The position numbers and the translations under genes were made by a program. Shown here piece by piece: positions 28,323 through 38,342 of a DNA stretch of 64,000 nucleotides. The notes under the pieces were generated by a model that ran no database searches, was not told where the DNA came from, and saw only the letters and a program-made list of their open reading frames with translations. Source of the DNA: Paenibacillus cymbidii (GTDB lineage Bacteria; Bacillota; Bacilli; Paenibacillales; NBRC-103111); NCBI RefSeq assembly GCF_004764705.1, contig NZ_SHLX01000002.1, forward strand, positions 62,001 to 126,000. Direction: 5' to 3'. Every line of letters starts with the position of its first letter. Position 1 is the stretch's first letter.

Positions 28323-30725
28323 TTACTCCTCCTCGAATCGAACCTCGCCGCGATCGTCCGCTTCGTCCGGACGATCCGGCTTTTTATCCTCGCGGACCGT
28401 TCGCAACTCGCCGGTCTTGCGGAACTCCTGCGGCGAAACGCCTTCCATGCGCTTGAACGTGCGCAGGAACGTCGTCCGGCTGAAATAGCCGACCTGCTCT
28501 GTAATGTCCTGGATGCTGCGGTTCGTATGCAGCAGCAGTTCCTTCGCCTTGGCAATGCGCAGCTGGCTGATATAATCGGTCAGGTTGACGCCGATTTTGT
28601 CCTTGAACACGCGCGACGCGTATTTGACGGAAATGTCCATTTCTTCGGCGATTTTCTCCAGCGACAGGTCGCTGGTGTAATGCTCCTCGACATAGCTCTG
28701 GATCAAGGCGACCAGCGAGCCGGACTTATGCGACTGCTTCTTCGCCATCAGCGCCGCGATGCGCCGGAAGAAGTCGAGCAACAGCCGCCGGCGCGCATCC
28801 AGCGCGGCCGGATCCTCGCCGCGCCCGCTCAGCTGGCGATGCTCCGGTTCGGTCGCGAATTGATCCGGCTGCAGACCGCGCTCCATCAGAAACCGTCTGC
28901 CCGTGTTGTACATTTCGTACAGCAGCGCATTGCGATCGTCGAACGATACGTGGCGTTCGTCCAGCTCGCGCAGCATCTCGCCGATCATTGCCGCCAGCCC
29001 GTCGGCGTCGCCGGCCTTGATCGCGTTCAGCAGCCGCGTTTCGTCGAAGAACGTATAAGGCACGTTGCGTTGAATGGGCAGCTCTTCGGCCCGGATGGTC
29101 AGGAAGTTGTCGTTCGGCTTCGCGCCGAGCAGCGCCGTCAAGGCGTCGCGATACGAGCGGTTGATGCCTTCCGGCCCTTCGTACACGTCGCCGATGCCGG
29201 CATTGATCCGGCAATACACCGCGTCGTAGCGGAACGTCTGCATCATCTGCCGCAGCTTTCGCTCGATGCCCGCCACGTCCTTGCCTTCCGCGATATTGGC
29301 CACGACGACATACAGATGGGGCTTGTATTCCAGCACGTACATTGCGGGATCCCCGAGCAGCAGGATGATCATTTTTTTCAGCTTGCTCTGGATCAAGATG
29401 CGTTCGACATCCTGGAAGTCGGTGAAGTAATCGCCGCGGAACTCGATCGTAATCGCGCAGCTGACGAAGCTCGGCTTGTCGAAGCCGAGCTGGCTCGCCA
29501 TCATCGAACGGACGGCGCCGTTCTGCGCCGTGCTGAGCTCGCTGCCCTGCAGCAGTTGGACGATGACGTTGTCCATATACTCCATCGATAGCAGCTCCAG
29601 CTCGTCCTGCGCCTGCCGCCTGCGCTCGATCAATTGGTTGATGCCGCGGCCGATGCGTTCCCAGTCGTTGCTGCGCGCCGATTCAACTTCCTCGCGGCCG
29701 CCTTCCGATCCGTCGGAAAGCGACTCGCCGATGCGGCGAATCGGGTTATAGATGTAGTAGGCGAAGATGAACGAAAAGATGAAGCCGATCACCATCAGGA
29801 TGACGCAAATAATGACCACCATGTCCAAAATGCCGGACGCCTGCTTGTTGAATTCGTCGATCGGCGTAATCGCATAAAAATTCCAGCCGTACAGCTTCGT
29901 GCTCAAGGCCGAAATCGTATAGGTTTTGCCCCCCACCGCATATTCGCCCTGCTTCGGCAGGCCGGACAGCTCGCCGACGGCGCGGAGCGCTTCCGCGTTG
30001 GCGAAGCCGGCGTCGGTCGTGAGCAGGTATTGCCCGTCCTTGTCCGTTACGACGACCCGGGTGGAAGCGCTGGCGAATACGGCGTCCATCCGCTGCTGGA
30101 TCGTGGCGACCGGGACGGTCGTCACCATCACCGCCCGATTGGCGCCGATCATTTCCAGCGTCAGGATGGGAATCATGCGCTTGCGCGCAAACGGCGTCTC
30201 CACGTCGGTCGGATGAAAAATATCGATCGTTTTGCCGGATTTCATCATGCTTTTCCAGACGCTCGCGTCATAATCGGCAAACCGGTAATACTTGCCGAGG
30301 AACGGATCGAAATCGTTTGCGCCGCTGCTGGTGTATATTTTCCGGTCGTCAATGTAGACGAACATCTCGTCGACGAAGCCGCTGATGTTGACATGCGCGC
30401 GGGCGATGCTGCGCGACAGCTGATCGAGCTCCGCCCGCTCCGCCGTCGTATACAGCGAATCCGGCTTGAGCAGGCGAATAACGGCCGGATCGTTGAAGAA
30501 GCCGAAGCTGGATTCGTAAATCATCTGCAAATTTTCGTCGATCGCGTTGGAGGAAATCTGCAGGTTCATCATGATTTTTTCCTCAAAATCGCGCTTCAGC
30601 TCTTTGACGAAATTCGTATACGTAAAAAAACCGACGGCCACGATCGGAATCAGCAGCGACAGAAAGCAGGACAATATTTTCAGAAACAACCGATTGACGC
30701 GAAGCGGCGCAATCCGCTTTTTCAT
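28323..30725 (-). CDS. Membrane-bound AraC-family transcriptional regulator
   Basis: About 800 aa. Helix at 15-35 (FLKILSCFLSLLIPIVAVGF), an extracellular cache-like sensor to about 300, a second helix (VVIICVILMVIGFIFSFIFA), a cytoplasmic linker, and a C-terminal double helix-turn-helix (LSLEKIAEEMDISVKYASRV, RSIQDITEQVGYFSRTTFLR, GVSPQEFRKTGE) followed by a charged tail. Such one-component sensors bind an external ligand and control the adjacent importer. It lies between the importer genes and the SUMF1-sialidase gene. The start at MKKRIAPLRVNRLF is chosen by topology; its ribosome site is weak. Confidence 0.88.
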   Translation of the reverse strand: MKKRIAPLRVNRLFLKILSCFLSLLIPIVAVGFFTYTNFVKELKRDFEEKIMMNLQISSNAIDENLQMIYESSFGFFNDPAVIRLLKPDSLYTTAERAELDQLSRSIARAHVNISGFVDEMFVYIDDRKIYTSSGANDFDPFLGKYYRFADYDASVWKSMMKSGKTIDIFHPTDVETPFARKRMIPILTLEMIGANRAVMVTTVPVATIQQRMDAVFASASTRVVVTDKDGQYLLTTDAGFANAEALRAVGELSGLPKQGEYAVGGKTYTISALSTKLYGWNFYAITPIDEFNKQASGILDMVVIICVILMVIGFIFSFIFAYYIYNPIRRIGESLSDGSEGGREEVESARSNDWERIGRGINQLIERRRQAQDELELLSMEYMDNVIVQLLQGSELSTAQNGAVRSMMASQLGFDKPSFVSCAITIEFRGDYFTDFQDVERILIQSKLKKMIILLLGDPAMYVLEYKPHLYVVVANIAEGKDVAGIERKLRQMMQTFRYDAVYCRINAGIGDVYEGPEGINRSYRDALTALLGAKPNDNFLTIRAEELPIQRNVPYTFFDETRLLNAIKAGDADGLAAMIGEMLRELDERHVSFDDRNALLYEMYNTGRRFLMERGLQPDQFATEPEHRQLSGRGEDPAALDARRRLLLDFFRRIAALMAKKQSHKSGSLVALIQSYVEEHYTSDLSLEKIAEEMDISVKYASRVFKDKIGVNLTDYISQLRIAKAKELLLHTNRSIQDITEQVGYFSRTTFLRTFKRMEGVSPQEFRKTGELRTVREDKKPDRPDEADDRGEVRFEEE

Positions 30726-30851
30726 CCGGCATGACCCCCGTTCGATCCATGCGACGCTCCCGGTCCGCGAGTCGTCACGGCAAGGTGCGGACGGGAGGAA
30801 GCTCTCCCTCCGCATCCGCACCGCTGTCCGTCCTAAGTTGCGCGAGGTTTC

Positions 30852-32417
30852 CTATTTCACCCGTGCAAGCGCATCGTTATAAATCTTCTCCATCTCCGGC
30901 ACGCCGGCGGCATTGAGCGATTCCGCCCATTTGTCGAACTCGGTGAGCGGCTTGGCGCCCATGATGAATTTCACCACATCCGCTTCCAGCGGCGTTACCT
31001 TCGTCGTAATCTGCTTCAGCTTCTCGTTTTCTTCCACGGTAAAGCCGGGATTGACGCCGGGCACGATATAGGCGCCCGGATCGGCGACAAGCTCCTCGCT
31101 CCAGCGGACCAGGTCGGGATGGGTTGTTTGCTTCATCGGACCTTCGTCGACGTTGACGGCCAGCGCCAGCAGCCCGCCGCCGATATCCGACAGCATCGCC
31201 CGAATCGGATCGGCCGCCGTTTTATACTTGGCGATTACACTGTCCATGATTTTCGGTTGGCCGTTCGCCATTTCGTACGTTTCGCCAAGCACGCCGTAGT
31301 TCGTCACTGTCGTGCCTTCCGGCCCGTACATCCAGTCGAACATCGCCAGCAGCGCCTCGGGATCCTTCGTTTTCGAGCTTATCGCATAATTGTCGACCAG
31401 CCAGCCTTTGGCGTACAGGTAGCCTTTCGATTTGCCGGTGCTGTTGATCAGATACGGGATGCGGTCAAACTTGGCGTTCGGATTCTTCTCTTGCAGCGCC
31501 TGATTGTAATTGACGGCGAATTGGTTGTTGTCGTAGTAGAAGAACGATTTGCCCGAGCTCAGCTTCTCGTCCCAGTTCTGCTTGGTATTGATTGCGAAGT
31601 CGGGATCGAGCAGCTTCTCTTTGAACAGCTTGTTCATGTACGTCAGCATTTCTTTGAATTCCGGTTTGTTGTTGCCGTAGAAATACTGCTTCTTGTCCGA
31701 ATCGTAGGTCATGCCGTAGCCGGTGCCCATGCCGAGCGCGACGGCGTCCATAAACGACATGCCGCGCGTCGTCCACGGATACGAATCCGGGTACGCCTCC
31801 TTCATCTTCTTCAGCACGTTGTACAGATCGTCGAACGTCTTCGGCACGTCCAGCTTGAGCTCTTTCAAGATATCGGTACGAATCAGCAGCGCCTTGCCGC
31901 CCTGGATTTTGAATTTCTCCGTAATCGGGAACGCGTACAGCTTGCCGTCGACGTAAAGACGCTTGATTTCCGGATTCTCCTGAATGATTTTGGAGAAATT
32001 CGGCATCTTGTCGAGATAATCGGAGATCGGAAGAAACACGCCCGTTTTGGCGAATTCCGCCACTTCCTTCGACTCCAGGCCAAAAATATCGGGAATGTTG
32101 TTCGTCGCCAGCAGCGCCCGTTTTTTGTCGATGTAGTTGCTGCCCGGAACCGGCTCGAGATTGATTTTGACACCGGTTTGTTTATAAATTTCCTTCAATA
32201 CCGGCGTGTCGGTCTTGATCACCTGGGCGGCATTTTCGCCTCGCATCATGCGCACCGTAATGTCGGTTTTCGGCTTGGCCGAAGCCGCGGCGGACAAGCC
32301 GGGCGTCGGCGATGCGGACGATGCGGACGGCTTGTCCGAGCTGCAGGCGGCAAAAATGACGGATGAGACCAGTGTAAACGATAACAAGGAAGTGCCGATC
32401 TTGGTTGCTCGCTTCAT
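30852..32417 (-). CDS. Extracellular solute-binding lipoprotein (LipO-type) of an ABC importer
   Basis: 521 aa. Signal peptide with lipobox FAAC (MKRATKIGTSLLSFTLVSSV, IFAACSSDKPS), Ser/Ala/Pro linker, then a large family-1 binding fold (TDITVRMMRGENAAQVIKTD, WTTRGMSFMDAVALGMGTGY, EALLAMFDWMYGPEGTTVTN). AGGGG lies about 10 nt before the ATG at 32417. Length above 500 aa is usual for binding proteins working with LplB/YtcP permeases. It follows those two permeases and precedes the AraC gene. Confidence 0.92.
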   Translation of the reverse strand: MKRATKIGTSLLSFTLVSSVIFAACSSDKPSASSASPTPGLSAAASAKPKTDITVRMMRGENAAQVIKTDTPVLKEIYKQTGVKINLEPVPGSNYIDKKRALLATNNIPDIFGLESKEVAEFAKTGVFLPISDYLDKMPNFSKIIQENPEIKRLYVDGKLYAFPITEKFKIQGGKALLIRTDILKELKLDVPKTFDDLYNVLKKMKEAYPDSYPWTTRGMSFMDAVALGMGTGYGMTYDSDKKQYFYGNNKPEFKEMLTYMNKLFKEKLLDPDFAINTKQNWDEKLSSGKSFFYYDNNQFAVNYNQALQEKNPNAKFDRIPYLINSTGKSKGYLYAKGWLVDNYAISSKTKDPEALLAMFDWMYGPEGTTVTNYGVLGETYEMANGQPKIMDSVIAKYKTAADPIRAMLSDIGGGLLALAVNVDEGPMKQTTHPDLVRWSEELVADPGAYIVPGVNPGFTVEENEKLKQITTKVTPLEADVVKFIMGAKPLTEFDKWAESLNAAGVPEMEKIYNDALARVK

Positions 32418-32540
32418 GTACGGTTCGCCCCTCTTCAGTCGTAGTTGTATTGTAAGCACTCCCCACCTGTCCCGCAAGCCGGCCTCCTTCCGGCGCAGCG
32501 ACTTTCGGAGAGCGCATCATACCGTGTGGAACCGGCCGGA

Positions 32541-33461
32541 TTACCCTTTCAGCGAGCCGATCATCGTGCCCTTGATGAAATATTTCTGCACGAACGGATA
32601 AATCATGACGATCGGCAATACCGCGATGACGATGACCGCATACTTGATGTTGGTTGCCGTGACGGAAGCGAAGACGCCGCTGATTTCCTGCGACTGGCTG
32701 GACATTTCGCCCATGACGACCATGTTGCGCAGCACGATCTGCAGCGGGAATTTCACCTTCTCGTCCAAATAAATCATTGCCGGGAAGAAGCTGTTCCAAT
32801 GCCCGACGGCGTAGAACATCGCCATGGTCGCCATGATCGGCTTCGACAGCGGCAGCGTGATGCGGACAAGCGAGGTGAGCTCGTTTGCGCCATCGATCTG
32901 CGCGGAGTCGTACAGCTCGGCCGGGATGCCCTGGAAAAACGTGCGCATGATGATCATGTTCCAGACACTGATGGCGCCCGGTATCACAAGCGCCCATATG
33001 CTGTTTAACATGCCCAGCTTCTGGACGAGCAAGTAGCTCGGGATAAGACCGCCGCTGAAAAACATCGTGAACACGATCAATAGCGTAAACACGCTTCGCC
33101 CGTAGAAATCCTTCTTCGACAGCGGGTAGGCGCATAGCGCGGTGCATATCAAATTGATTGCCGTGCCCACCGTCGTATACAGAATCGTGTTCCCGTAAGA
33201 ACGAACGATCGAAGGGTCCTTGAAAATGAGCCGGTAGGTGTCCCAGTTGAAGCCGTGCGGCCAAAAGGCGACATCGCCGCGCATTACGGCCGAGCCGTTG
33301 CTGACCGATACGACGAAAATGTAGTAAAGCGGGTAAAATGTGGCGAAGACGAGCGCCAGCATGATGACGGCATTCAGGCCGTCGAACAGCCGGGAGCCCG
33401 CTCCGGCGCGAATTCCTGTCGATGCGGTGCCGGCGGCGCCGCGAACGGCATCGTGCTTCAT
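32541..33461 (-). CDS. Sugar ABC importer permease, YtcP type
   Basis: 306 aa, six membrane segments, EAA loop YDSAQIDGANELTSLVRITL. C-terminal YFIKGTMIGSLKG is characteristic of YtcP/MalG-type CUT1 permeases. It starts 17 nt after the partner permease. Confidence 0.93.
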   Translation of the reverse strand: MKHDAVRGAAGTASTGIRAGAGSRLFDGLNAVIMLALVFATFYPLYYIFVVSVSNGSAVMRGDVAFWPHGFNWDTYRLIFKDPSIVRSYGNTILYTTVGTAINLICTALCAYPLSKKDFYGRSVFTLLIVFTMFFSGGLIPSYLLVQKLGMLNSIWALVIPGAISVWNMIIMRTFFQGIPAELYDSAQIDGANELTSLVRITLPLSKPIMATMAMFYAVGHWNSFFPAMIYLDEKVKFPLQIVLRNMVVMGEMSSQSQEISGVFASVTATNIKYAVIVIAVLPIVMIYPFVQKYFIKGTMIGSLKG

Positions 33462-33477
33462 CGTGTTGTCCTCCTAG

Positions 33478-34428
33478 TTACCACAGGCTCGTTTCGCCGG
33501 CCTTGCGGCTGAGATAATTGCCGATCGTCAGGAACACGACGGCGATGACCGAATTGAACAGCCCGACCGCCGTTGCATAGCTGAAATCGCTGGACACGAG
33601 CCCCCGCCGGTAAACGTAAGTGGCGATAATATCGGACGTCTCGAAGTTCGAACCGTTCGACAGAAGCAGCACCTTCTCGAATGAAACGGACATAATCGCG
33701 CCGATATTGAACAGCAGCATAATAACGATCGCCGGCATGATGCCGGGCAGCGTGACATGCAGCATCTGCTTCCAGCGGTTCGCCCCGTCCATTCGCGCCG
33801 CCTCGTACAGCTGCGGATCGACAGCTGTCAGCGCGGCCAAATAAATGATCGAGCCCCAGCCGACGCTTTGCCAGATTTCGGAGGAAATATAGATCGTACG
33901 GAACCATTCGGGCAGCATCAGAAACTGCGTGCGCTCCAGGCCGAGCCATTCCAGCGCCTGGTTGATGAGTCCGTCATGCGACAGAAAGTTGACCAGAATG
34001 CCGCAGACGACGACAGTAGACAAAAAGTGCGGGAGGTAGCTGACCGTCTGCACGAACTTTTTGAACGTCCGGTGCTTCAGCTCGTTCAGAAGCAGCGCCA
34101 GAACGATCGGCGCCGGAAACGAAAACACGATGTGGTACAGCCCGATCGTCAGCGTGTTGCGAATCAGCTTGTAGAAATACGGATCGGACAAAAACTCGCG
34201 GAAATATTTCAGCCCTACCCACGGGCTGCCCCATATGCCGCTGAACACGCTGTAATTTTTAAACCCGATCACAATGCCGAACATCGGCACGTAGCAGAAC
34301 AGAATAAAGTAAACGAGAGGGACCAGGAACATCGCATAATAATATTTGCTCTTGCCGATTCGTCGCCGCACTTGGCTCCATCCGCCTTCGCCGCGCAGCG
34401 CAATCGCTTCCATCGTTTCCATCGCCAT
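33478..34428 (-). CDS. Sugar ABC importer permease, LplB type
   Basis: 316 aa, first gene of this operon. KSKYYYAMFLVPLVYFILFC marks the start of the membrane part; EAA loop YEAARMDGANRWKQMLHVTL; C-terminus GETSLW is the typical LplB-type ending. A promoter is visible 57 nt upstream. Confidence 0.93.
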   Translation of the reverse strand: MAMETMEAIALRGEGGWSQVRRRIGKSKYYYAMFLVPLVYFILFCYVPMFGIVIGFKNYSVFSGIWGSPWVGLKYFREFLSDPYFYKLIRNTLTIGLYHIVFSFPAPIVLALLLNELKHRTFKKFVQTVSYLPHFLSTVVVCGILVNFLSHDGLINQALEWLGLERTQFLMLPEWFRTIYISSEIWQSVGWGSIIYLAALTAVDPQLYEAARMDGANRWKQMLHVTLPGIMPAIVIMLLFNIGAIMSVSFEKVLLLSNGSNFETSDIIATYVYRRGLVSSDFSYATAVGLFNSVIAVVFLTIGNYLSRKAGETSLW

Positions 34429-34484
34429 AAGCCTGTCGGACTCCTTCCCCCGCTTGCAATCGTCGTTGCCGTTTGCCTGCCCCC

Positions 34485-34513
34485 ATCATAGCCGGGCGCC
34501 GCCATCGTTCCAA
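34485..34513 (-). promoter_or_regulatory. Promoter of the importer/AraC/SUMF1-sialidase operon
   Basis: Minus strand TTGGAA (-35), 17-nt spacer, TATGAT (-10), ending about 57 nt before the LplB-type permease. A CCAATTGG palindrome overlaps the -35. Confidence 0.5.
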
Positions 34514-34604
34514 TTGGCAATCGGGAACCTCCTGAGTCAGATTTGCCACAAACCGGACGTTTGATGCATCTGTCTACCATGATGCAGCTATCGCGAAGCG
34601 CGCC

Positions 34605-34644
34605 AAAGAGCCTGCCTTCCCCTTTCGGGAAAGGCAGGCTCTTT
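34605..34644 (-). terminator. Terminator after the third importer's binding-protein gene
   Basis: AAAGAGCCTGCCTT and AAGGCAGGCTCTTT form a 14-bp perfect stem just after the stop codon of the binding-protein gene at 34662. Confidence 0.85.
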
Positions 34645-34661
34645 GCGCTTGCCGATAACGA

Positions 34662-36206
34662 TTACTTCGTTTTCTTCCACTCGTCCAATTGCTTCTGCAC
34701 TTCGGCGACGACTTTGTCGATGCCGGCTTTTTTCAGCTTGTCTTTGTACTCGGCCAGCTTATCCTTCGCGTCGACCGTACCCGTGTTGAGGCCGGGGCCG
34801 TATTCGTCGATCAGCGCCGTGATGTTGGCGATTTCCGCAGCGACCGGACCGGTTTGGAACTTGAAGCCCATGATCGGCGACGGTTTGGCGCCTTCGTTCT
34901 CTTTTTTCGTCGCTTCGGCGACTTTAGGGTCTTTGCCTTCCAGCACGAGGCCGTTGAACACGTTGCCGATCGCCCAATCCCACATCGCGTAGCCGCTGTC
35001 TTTGGTCAGCTTCGCAGTGCCGTCGGCGTTCTTCGTGTAGTGTTTGCCTTCGATACCGAACTTGAGCAGGTTATACAGATTGGCGTCGGTGTTGACCAGG
35101 TTGATCAGCATCATCGCGCGCTCCGGGTTGGCCGACTTGGCGTTGATCGCCTGCATCGTCGTGATGATGGTGTTCGTGCCCGCATACGTTTCCGATGTCG
35201 GCACGTATACGACGTCGCGGCCGCCCATTTGCACTTTCGCTTCGGCTTCGCCGCCCGGCTTGAGCGCATTGTGGAAGCTGAACGGCGTTTTTCCCGCCTT
35301 TTGGAGGTCCGTCATCGCCTTCAGCGTGGCGGCGTCCTGGTTGATGTAGCCTTTCTTATACCAGTCGCGAACGGTGTTCAGATAGCTTTCATATTCCGGC
35401 GTATCGAACAGGCTGACGATTTTGTCCGGGTTGCTCAGGTTGATGTAGGCGATGTTCGGCACGACCGGCTCCATGTTGTAGGTGCGCGCCAGGTTGCCGA
35501 ATTGGCCGAGACGGTACATCCCGTATACGAAGTCCGATTTCTCGGCCGCTTTCACTTGCGCCAGCACCGGCTCGATGTCGGCGAATTTTTTCAGCTTGGT
35601 CGTATCGATCTTGTATTTGTCGATGTAGTCTTTGTAAATGATGAAGCCTTCCTTGTTCGTAACCGTCTGGTAGTTCGGCACGCCGTAAATTTTGCCGCCG
35701 ATCTTGGTTGCGTCCCAAACGAATTGCGGCATGCTCGTTTTGACGGCCGGCGCGTATTTGTTGATCAGATCGTCAAGCGCAAGGAACGCGCCTTTGCTTT
35801 GGTTCTGCACGTAGTCGAACAGCCAGTTGGACGTCCACAGGATGTCCACCTTTTCGCCGGAAGCGACGACGGTGTTCATCTTCTGCAGGTAGTCGCCGGA
35901 AGCGACAACGTTCAGCTTGACGGTGGCGTTGATTTTCGCCTTGGTGATTTTGTTCACTTCGTCCTCGACCGACTTGACGTCGGAAGGAACGTTCGTGTCC
36001 GGCAAGTACCAAATGAGCTCGACCGGTTTCAGATCGGCAGCGGCAGGGCTTGCAGATGCCGAGCCCGAAGGCGCTACGGAACCGGAAGGCGATGCGGATG
36101 CTCCCGATTTGCCGTCGTTTTTCGTGCCGCCGCATGCGGCCAGGCTGAGCACCAGCGCGGAGCTGAGCACGGTGAACCCGATTTTTTTGCCTGTGTTTTT
36201 CTTCAT
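34662..36206 (-). CDS. Extracellular solute-binding lipoprotein of an ABC importer
   Basis: 514 aa. Lipobox LSLAAC (MKKNTGKKIGFTVLSSALVL, SLAACGGTKND), Ser/Pro linker, family-1 fold (PVELIWYLPDTNVPSDVKSV, WTSNWLFDYVQNQSKGAFLA, TIITTMQAINAKSANPERAM). GGAGG lies eight bases before the ATG. Last gene of a three-gene importer operon, followed by a strong terminator. Confidence 0.92.
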   Translation of the reverse strand: MKKNTGKKIGFTVLSSALVLSLAACGGTKNDGKSGASASPSGSVAPSGSASASPAAADLKPVELIWYLPDTNVPSDVKSVEDEVNKITKAKINATVKLNVVASGDYLQKMNTVVASGEKVDILWTSNWLFDYVQNQSKGAFLALDDLINKYAPAVKTSMPQFVWDATKIGGKIYGVPNYQTVTNKEGFIIYKDYIDKYKIDTTKLKKFADIEPVLAQVKAAEKSDFVYGMYRLGQFGNLARTYNMEPVVPNIAYINLSNPDKIVSLFDTPEYESYLNTVRDWYKKGYINQDAATLKAMTDLQKAGKTPFSFHNALKPGGEAEAKVQMGGRDVVYVPTSETYAGTNTIITTMQAINAKSANPERAMMLINLVNTDANLYNLLKFGIEGKHYTKNADGTAKLTKDSGYAMWDWAIGNVFNGLVLEGKDPKVAEATKKENEGAKPSPIMGFKFQTGPVAAEIANITALIDEYGPGLNTGTVDAKDKLAEYKDKLKKAGIDKVVAEVQKQLDEWKKTK

Positions 36207-36234
36207 CTGGATAGACCTCCTTTAGATTGGACGA

Positions 36235-37125
36235 TCAACTTTTCACCGAACCGACAGTAAGCCCGGCAACGAAGTAACGCTGGAAGAACGGAAAGATGAA
36301 CATCATCGGCCCCGCGGCGAGCACGGCCATCGCCATTCGCGCGGACAAGCTGGGGAACGTCGTCAGGTCGATCTGCACGTTCACGAGACTGATGTTGTTG
36401 GTAAGGAACTCGATCGTGTTCATGATTCGGTACAGCAGCAGCTGCAGCGGCACCAGCTTCGGCTCGTTGATGAACAGCAGGCCGAGCCACCAGTCGTTCC
36501 AATAGATGAACGAAATGAACAACCCTACGGTGGCGAGCGCCGGCAGCGACAGCGGAAGCACGATCGTGGCGAAGATCCGCAGCTCGCTGGCCCCGTCCAT
36601 CTTGGCCGACTCGAATATTTCCGGCGGCAGCTTGTCGAGGAAGCCTTTCATGATCAGGACGTAAAACGGATTGAGCAAGTACGGGATGATGAGCGCCCAG
36701 ATCGAATCTTTCAGATGCAGGTACTGCGTGACCAGAATGTAGAACGGCACGAGTCCCCCGTTGAACAGCATCGTGAAAAATACGAACAGCGTCGTCACCC
36801 GGCGATACCGGTAATCCTTGCGCGAGATCGTGTACGCCAGCATCGATGTAAGCAACACGCTGACGATCGTTCCGATCACGGTAACGAGCACGGTGACGCC
36901 GTACGCGGTCAGCAGCTGCTTCGGGCTCTGCAGGATCAGTTCGTACGCCGTGAGGCTGAGCTGTTTGGGAATCAGGTGATACCCCGACTCCAGCAGCGCC
37001 GACTCTTTGGTCAGCGAGATGGAAACGACCAGCAGCAGCGGGATGATAATGGCGATCGACAGCAAAGTGAAAAACACATTGATGACAATCGGCGCCGTTT
37101 TTGATTTGGTAACAGATGTCTGCAT
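36235..37125 (-). CDS. Sugar ABC importer permease, YtcP type
   Basis: 296 aa, six helices; EAA loop FESAKMDGASELRIFATIVL; C-terminus GLTVGSVKS. Between the LplB-type permease (12 nt) and the binding protein (28 nt). Confidence 0.93.
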   Translation of the reverse strand: MQTSVTKSKTAPIVINVFFTLLSIAIIIPLLLVVSISLTKESALLESGYHLIPKQLSLTAYELILQSPKQLLTAYGVTVLVTVIGTIVSVLLTSMLAYTISRKDYRYRRVTTLFVFFTMLFNGGLVPFYILVTQYLHLKDSIWALIIPYLLNPFYVLIMKGFLDKLPPEIFESAKMDGASELRIFATIVLPLSLPALATVGLFISFIYWNDWWLGLLFINEPKLVPLQLLLYRIMNTIEFLTNNISLVNVQIDLTTFPSLSARMAMAVLAAGPMMFIFPFFQRYFVAGLTVGSVKS

Positions 37126-37137
37126 GTTACGAACCCC

Positions 37138-38067
37138 CTACCACAACGCATTTTCCGAGTTGATTTTTTTGATGATCCAGTTTGTCGTGAGCACCAGAAC
37201 GAGGCCGACGATCGATTGGTATAGCCCGACCGCGGTCGACATGCCGACATCGCCGACGACGCGAAGCGAACGATAAACGTACGTATCGATAACGTCGGTA
37301 ACCGGATAGAGGAAACTCACATCGTTGGGTACGAAGTAGAACAAGCCGAAGTCTGCACGGAAAATGCCGCCAACTGCCACAATAAACAAGATCACGATAA
37401 GCGGCGTCAAGAGCGGAATCGTGATGCTCCGCACCATCTGCAGCTTGGAAGCGCCGTCGATCCGGGCCGCCTCGTAGTAGGACGGATCGATGCCGATAAT
37501 GCCGGCGTAATAAATGAGCGACGAAAATCCGACCGATTTCCACAAATACACCAGCACGATAATGACCGGCCAGTACGCCGAATCCTGATACCATTTAATC
37601 GGATCGGCGCCGAACGACATCAGAATCTGGTTGAGGAAGCCGTTCTTGTGGTCCAGAAAGCCGAGTGTTACGTAGCTTACCACGACCCAGGACAGAAAAT
37701 ACGGCAGAAACAATACGGTCTGATGCAGCTTCAGCCAGCGCCGGTTGATTTCGTTCATCATGATGGCAAACGCCACGGCGATCACGGTCGTCAGGACAAT
37801 AAAGCCGGCGTTGTACAAAATCGTATTGCGTGTAATACGAAACGCGTTGTCCGACGTGAAGAAAAACTTGAAGTTTTCGAACCCGACCCAATCGCTGCCC
37901 CAAAGCCCCTTCGCATAGTTGTATCGCTTGAAGGCAATAATCAATCCGATCAGCGGCAAATAATTGAAGATGACCTTGAACAGGACGCCGGGCAGCGCCA
38001 TCAGGAACAGCTCGCGATTCTTGTAAAGCAGTTTGCATTCCGTTCTTACCCAAGCAAACGGATTCAT
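37138..38067 (-). CDS. Sugar ABC importer permease, LplB type
   Basis: 309 aa, first gene of this importer operon; LFLMALPGVLFKVIFNYLPL opens the membrane part, EAA loop YEAARIDGASKLQMVRSITI, C-terminus SENALW. The AraC regulator gene upstream on the same strand ends in a terminator, so this operon has its own promoter. Confidence 0.93.
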   Translation of the reverse strand: MNPFAWVRTECKLLYKNRELFLMALPGVLFKVIFNYLPLIGLIIAFKRYNYAKGLWGSDWVGFENFKFFFTSDNAFRITRNTILYNAGFIVLTTVIAVAFAIMMNEINRRWLKLHQTVLFLPYFLSWVVVSYVTLGFLDHKNGFLNQILMSFGADPIKWYQDSAYWPVIIVLVYLWKSVGFSSLIYYAGIIGIDPSYYEAARIDGASKLQMVRSITIPLLTPLIVILFIVAVGGIFRADFGLFYFVPNDVSFLYPVTDVIDTYVYRSLRVVGDVGMSTAVGLYQSIVGLVLVLTTNWIIKKINSENALW

Positions 38068-38191
38068 GCTCTCACCCCCTTGTCATCCAGTATTCGCGAT
38101 CCATGCCTTGATTATTGCTTCTCATCGTATCCCCCCGCCACTGCTAAGAGTGAACAAACGCTCTCAAATCCGCACTGCGTTTTCCTGCAGC

Positions 38192-38226
38192 ACTGTAAAA
38201 TTATTACCCAAATACGACTGTAAAAT
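38192..38226. promoter_or_regulatory. Direct repeat, candidate AraC-type operator
   Basis: ACTGTAAAAT occurs at 38192-38201 and again at 38217-38226, 25 bp apart, about 125 nt upstream of the LplB-type permease. Direct repeats about two or more helical turns apart suit AraC-family dimers, and the AraC gene lies just upstream. Confidence 0.45.
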
Positions 38227-38274
38227 CATGCTTTCCTGCGAAATGATGCTCTCGCACCTGTCCGCGGATATGCA

Positions 38275-38314
38275 AAAAGCCTGCCGCGGCGCGGGTTTGC
38301 GCCGATCGGCAGGC
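38275..38314 (-). terminator. Terminator after the AraC regulator gene
   Basis: Minus strand GCCTGCCG, loop, CGGCAGGC followed by TTTTTGC, 29-68 nt after the AraC stop codon. Confidence 0.8.
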
Positions 38315-38342
38315 CGGCGGAGCGGCGGGTCGACAGATGCCG

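Noticed and set aside
28322..28555. N-terminal extension of the SUMF1-sialidase gene
   Set aside because: It lies in the AraC helix-turn-helix coding region; the GGAGG and ATG at 28321 define the start.
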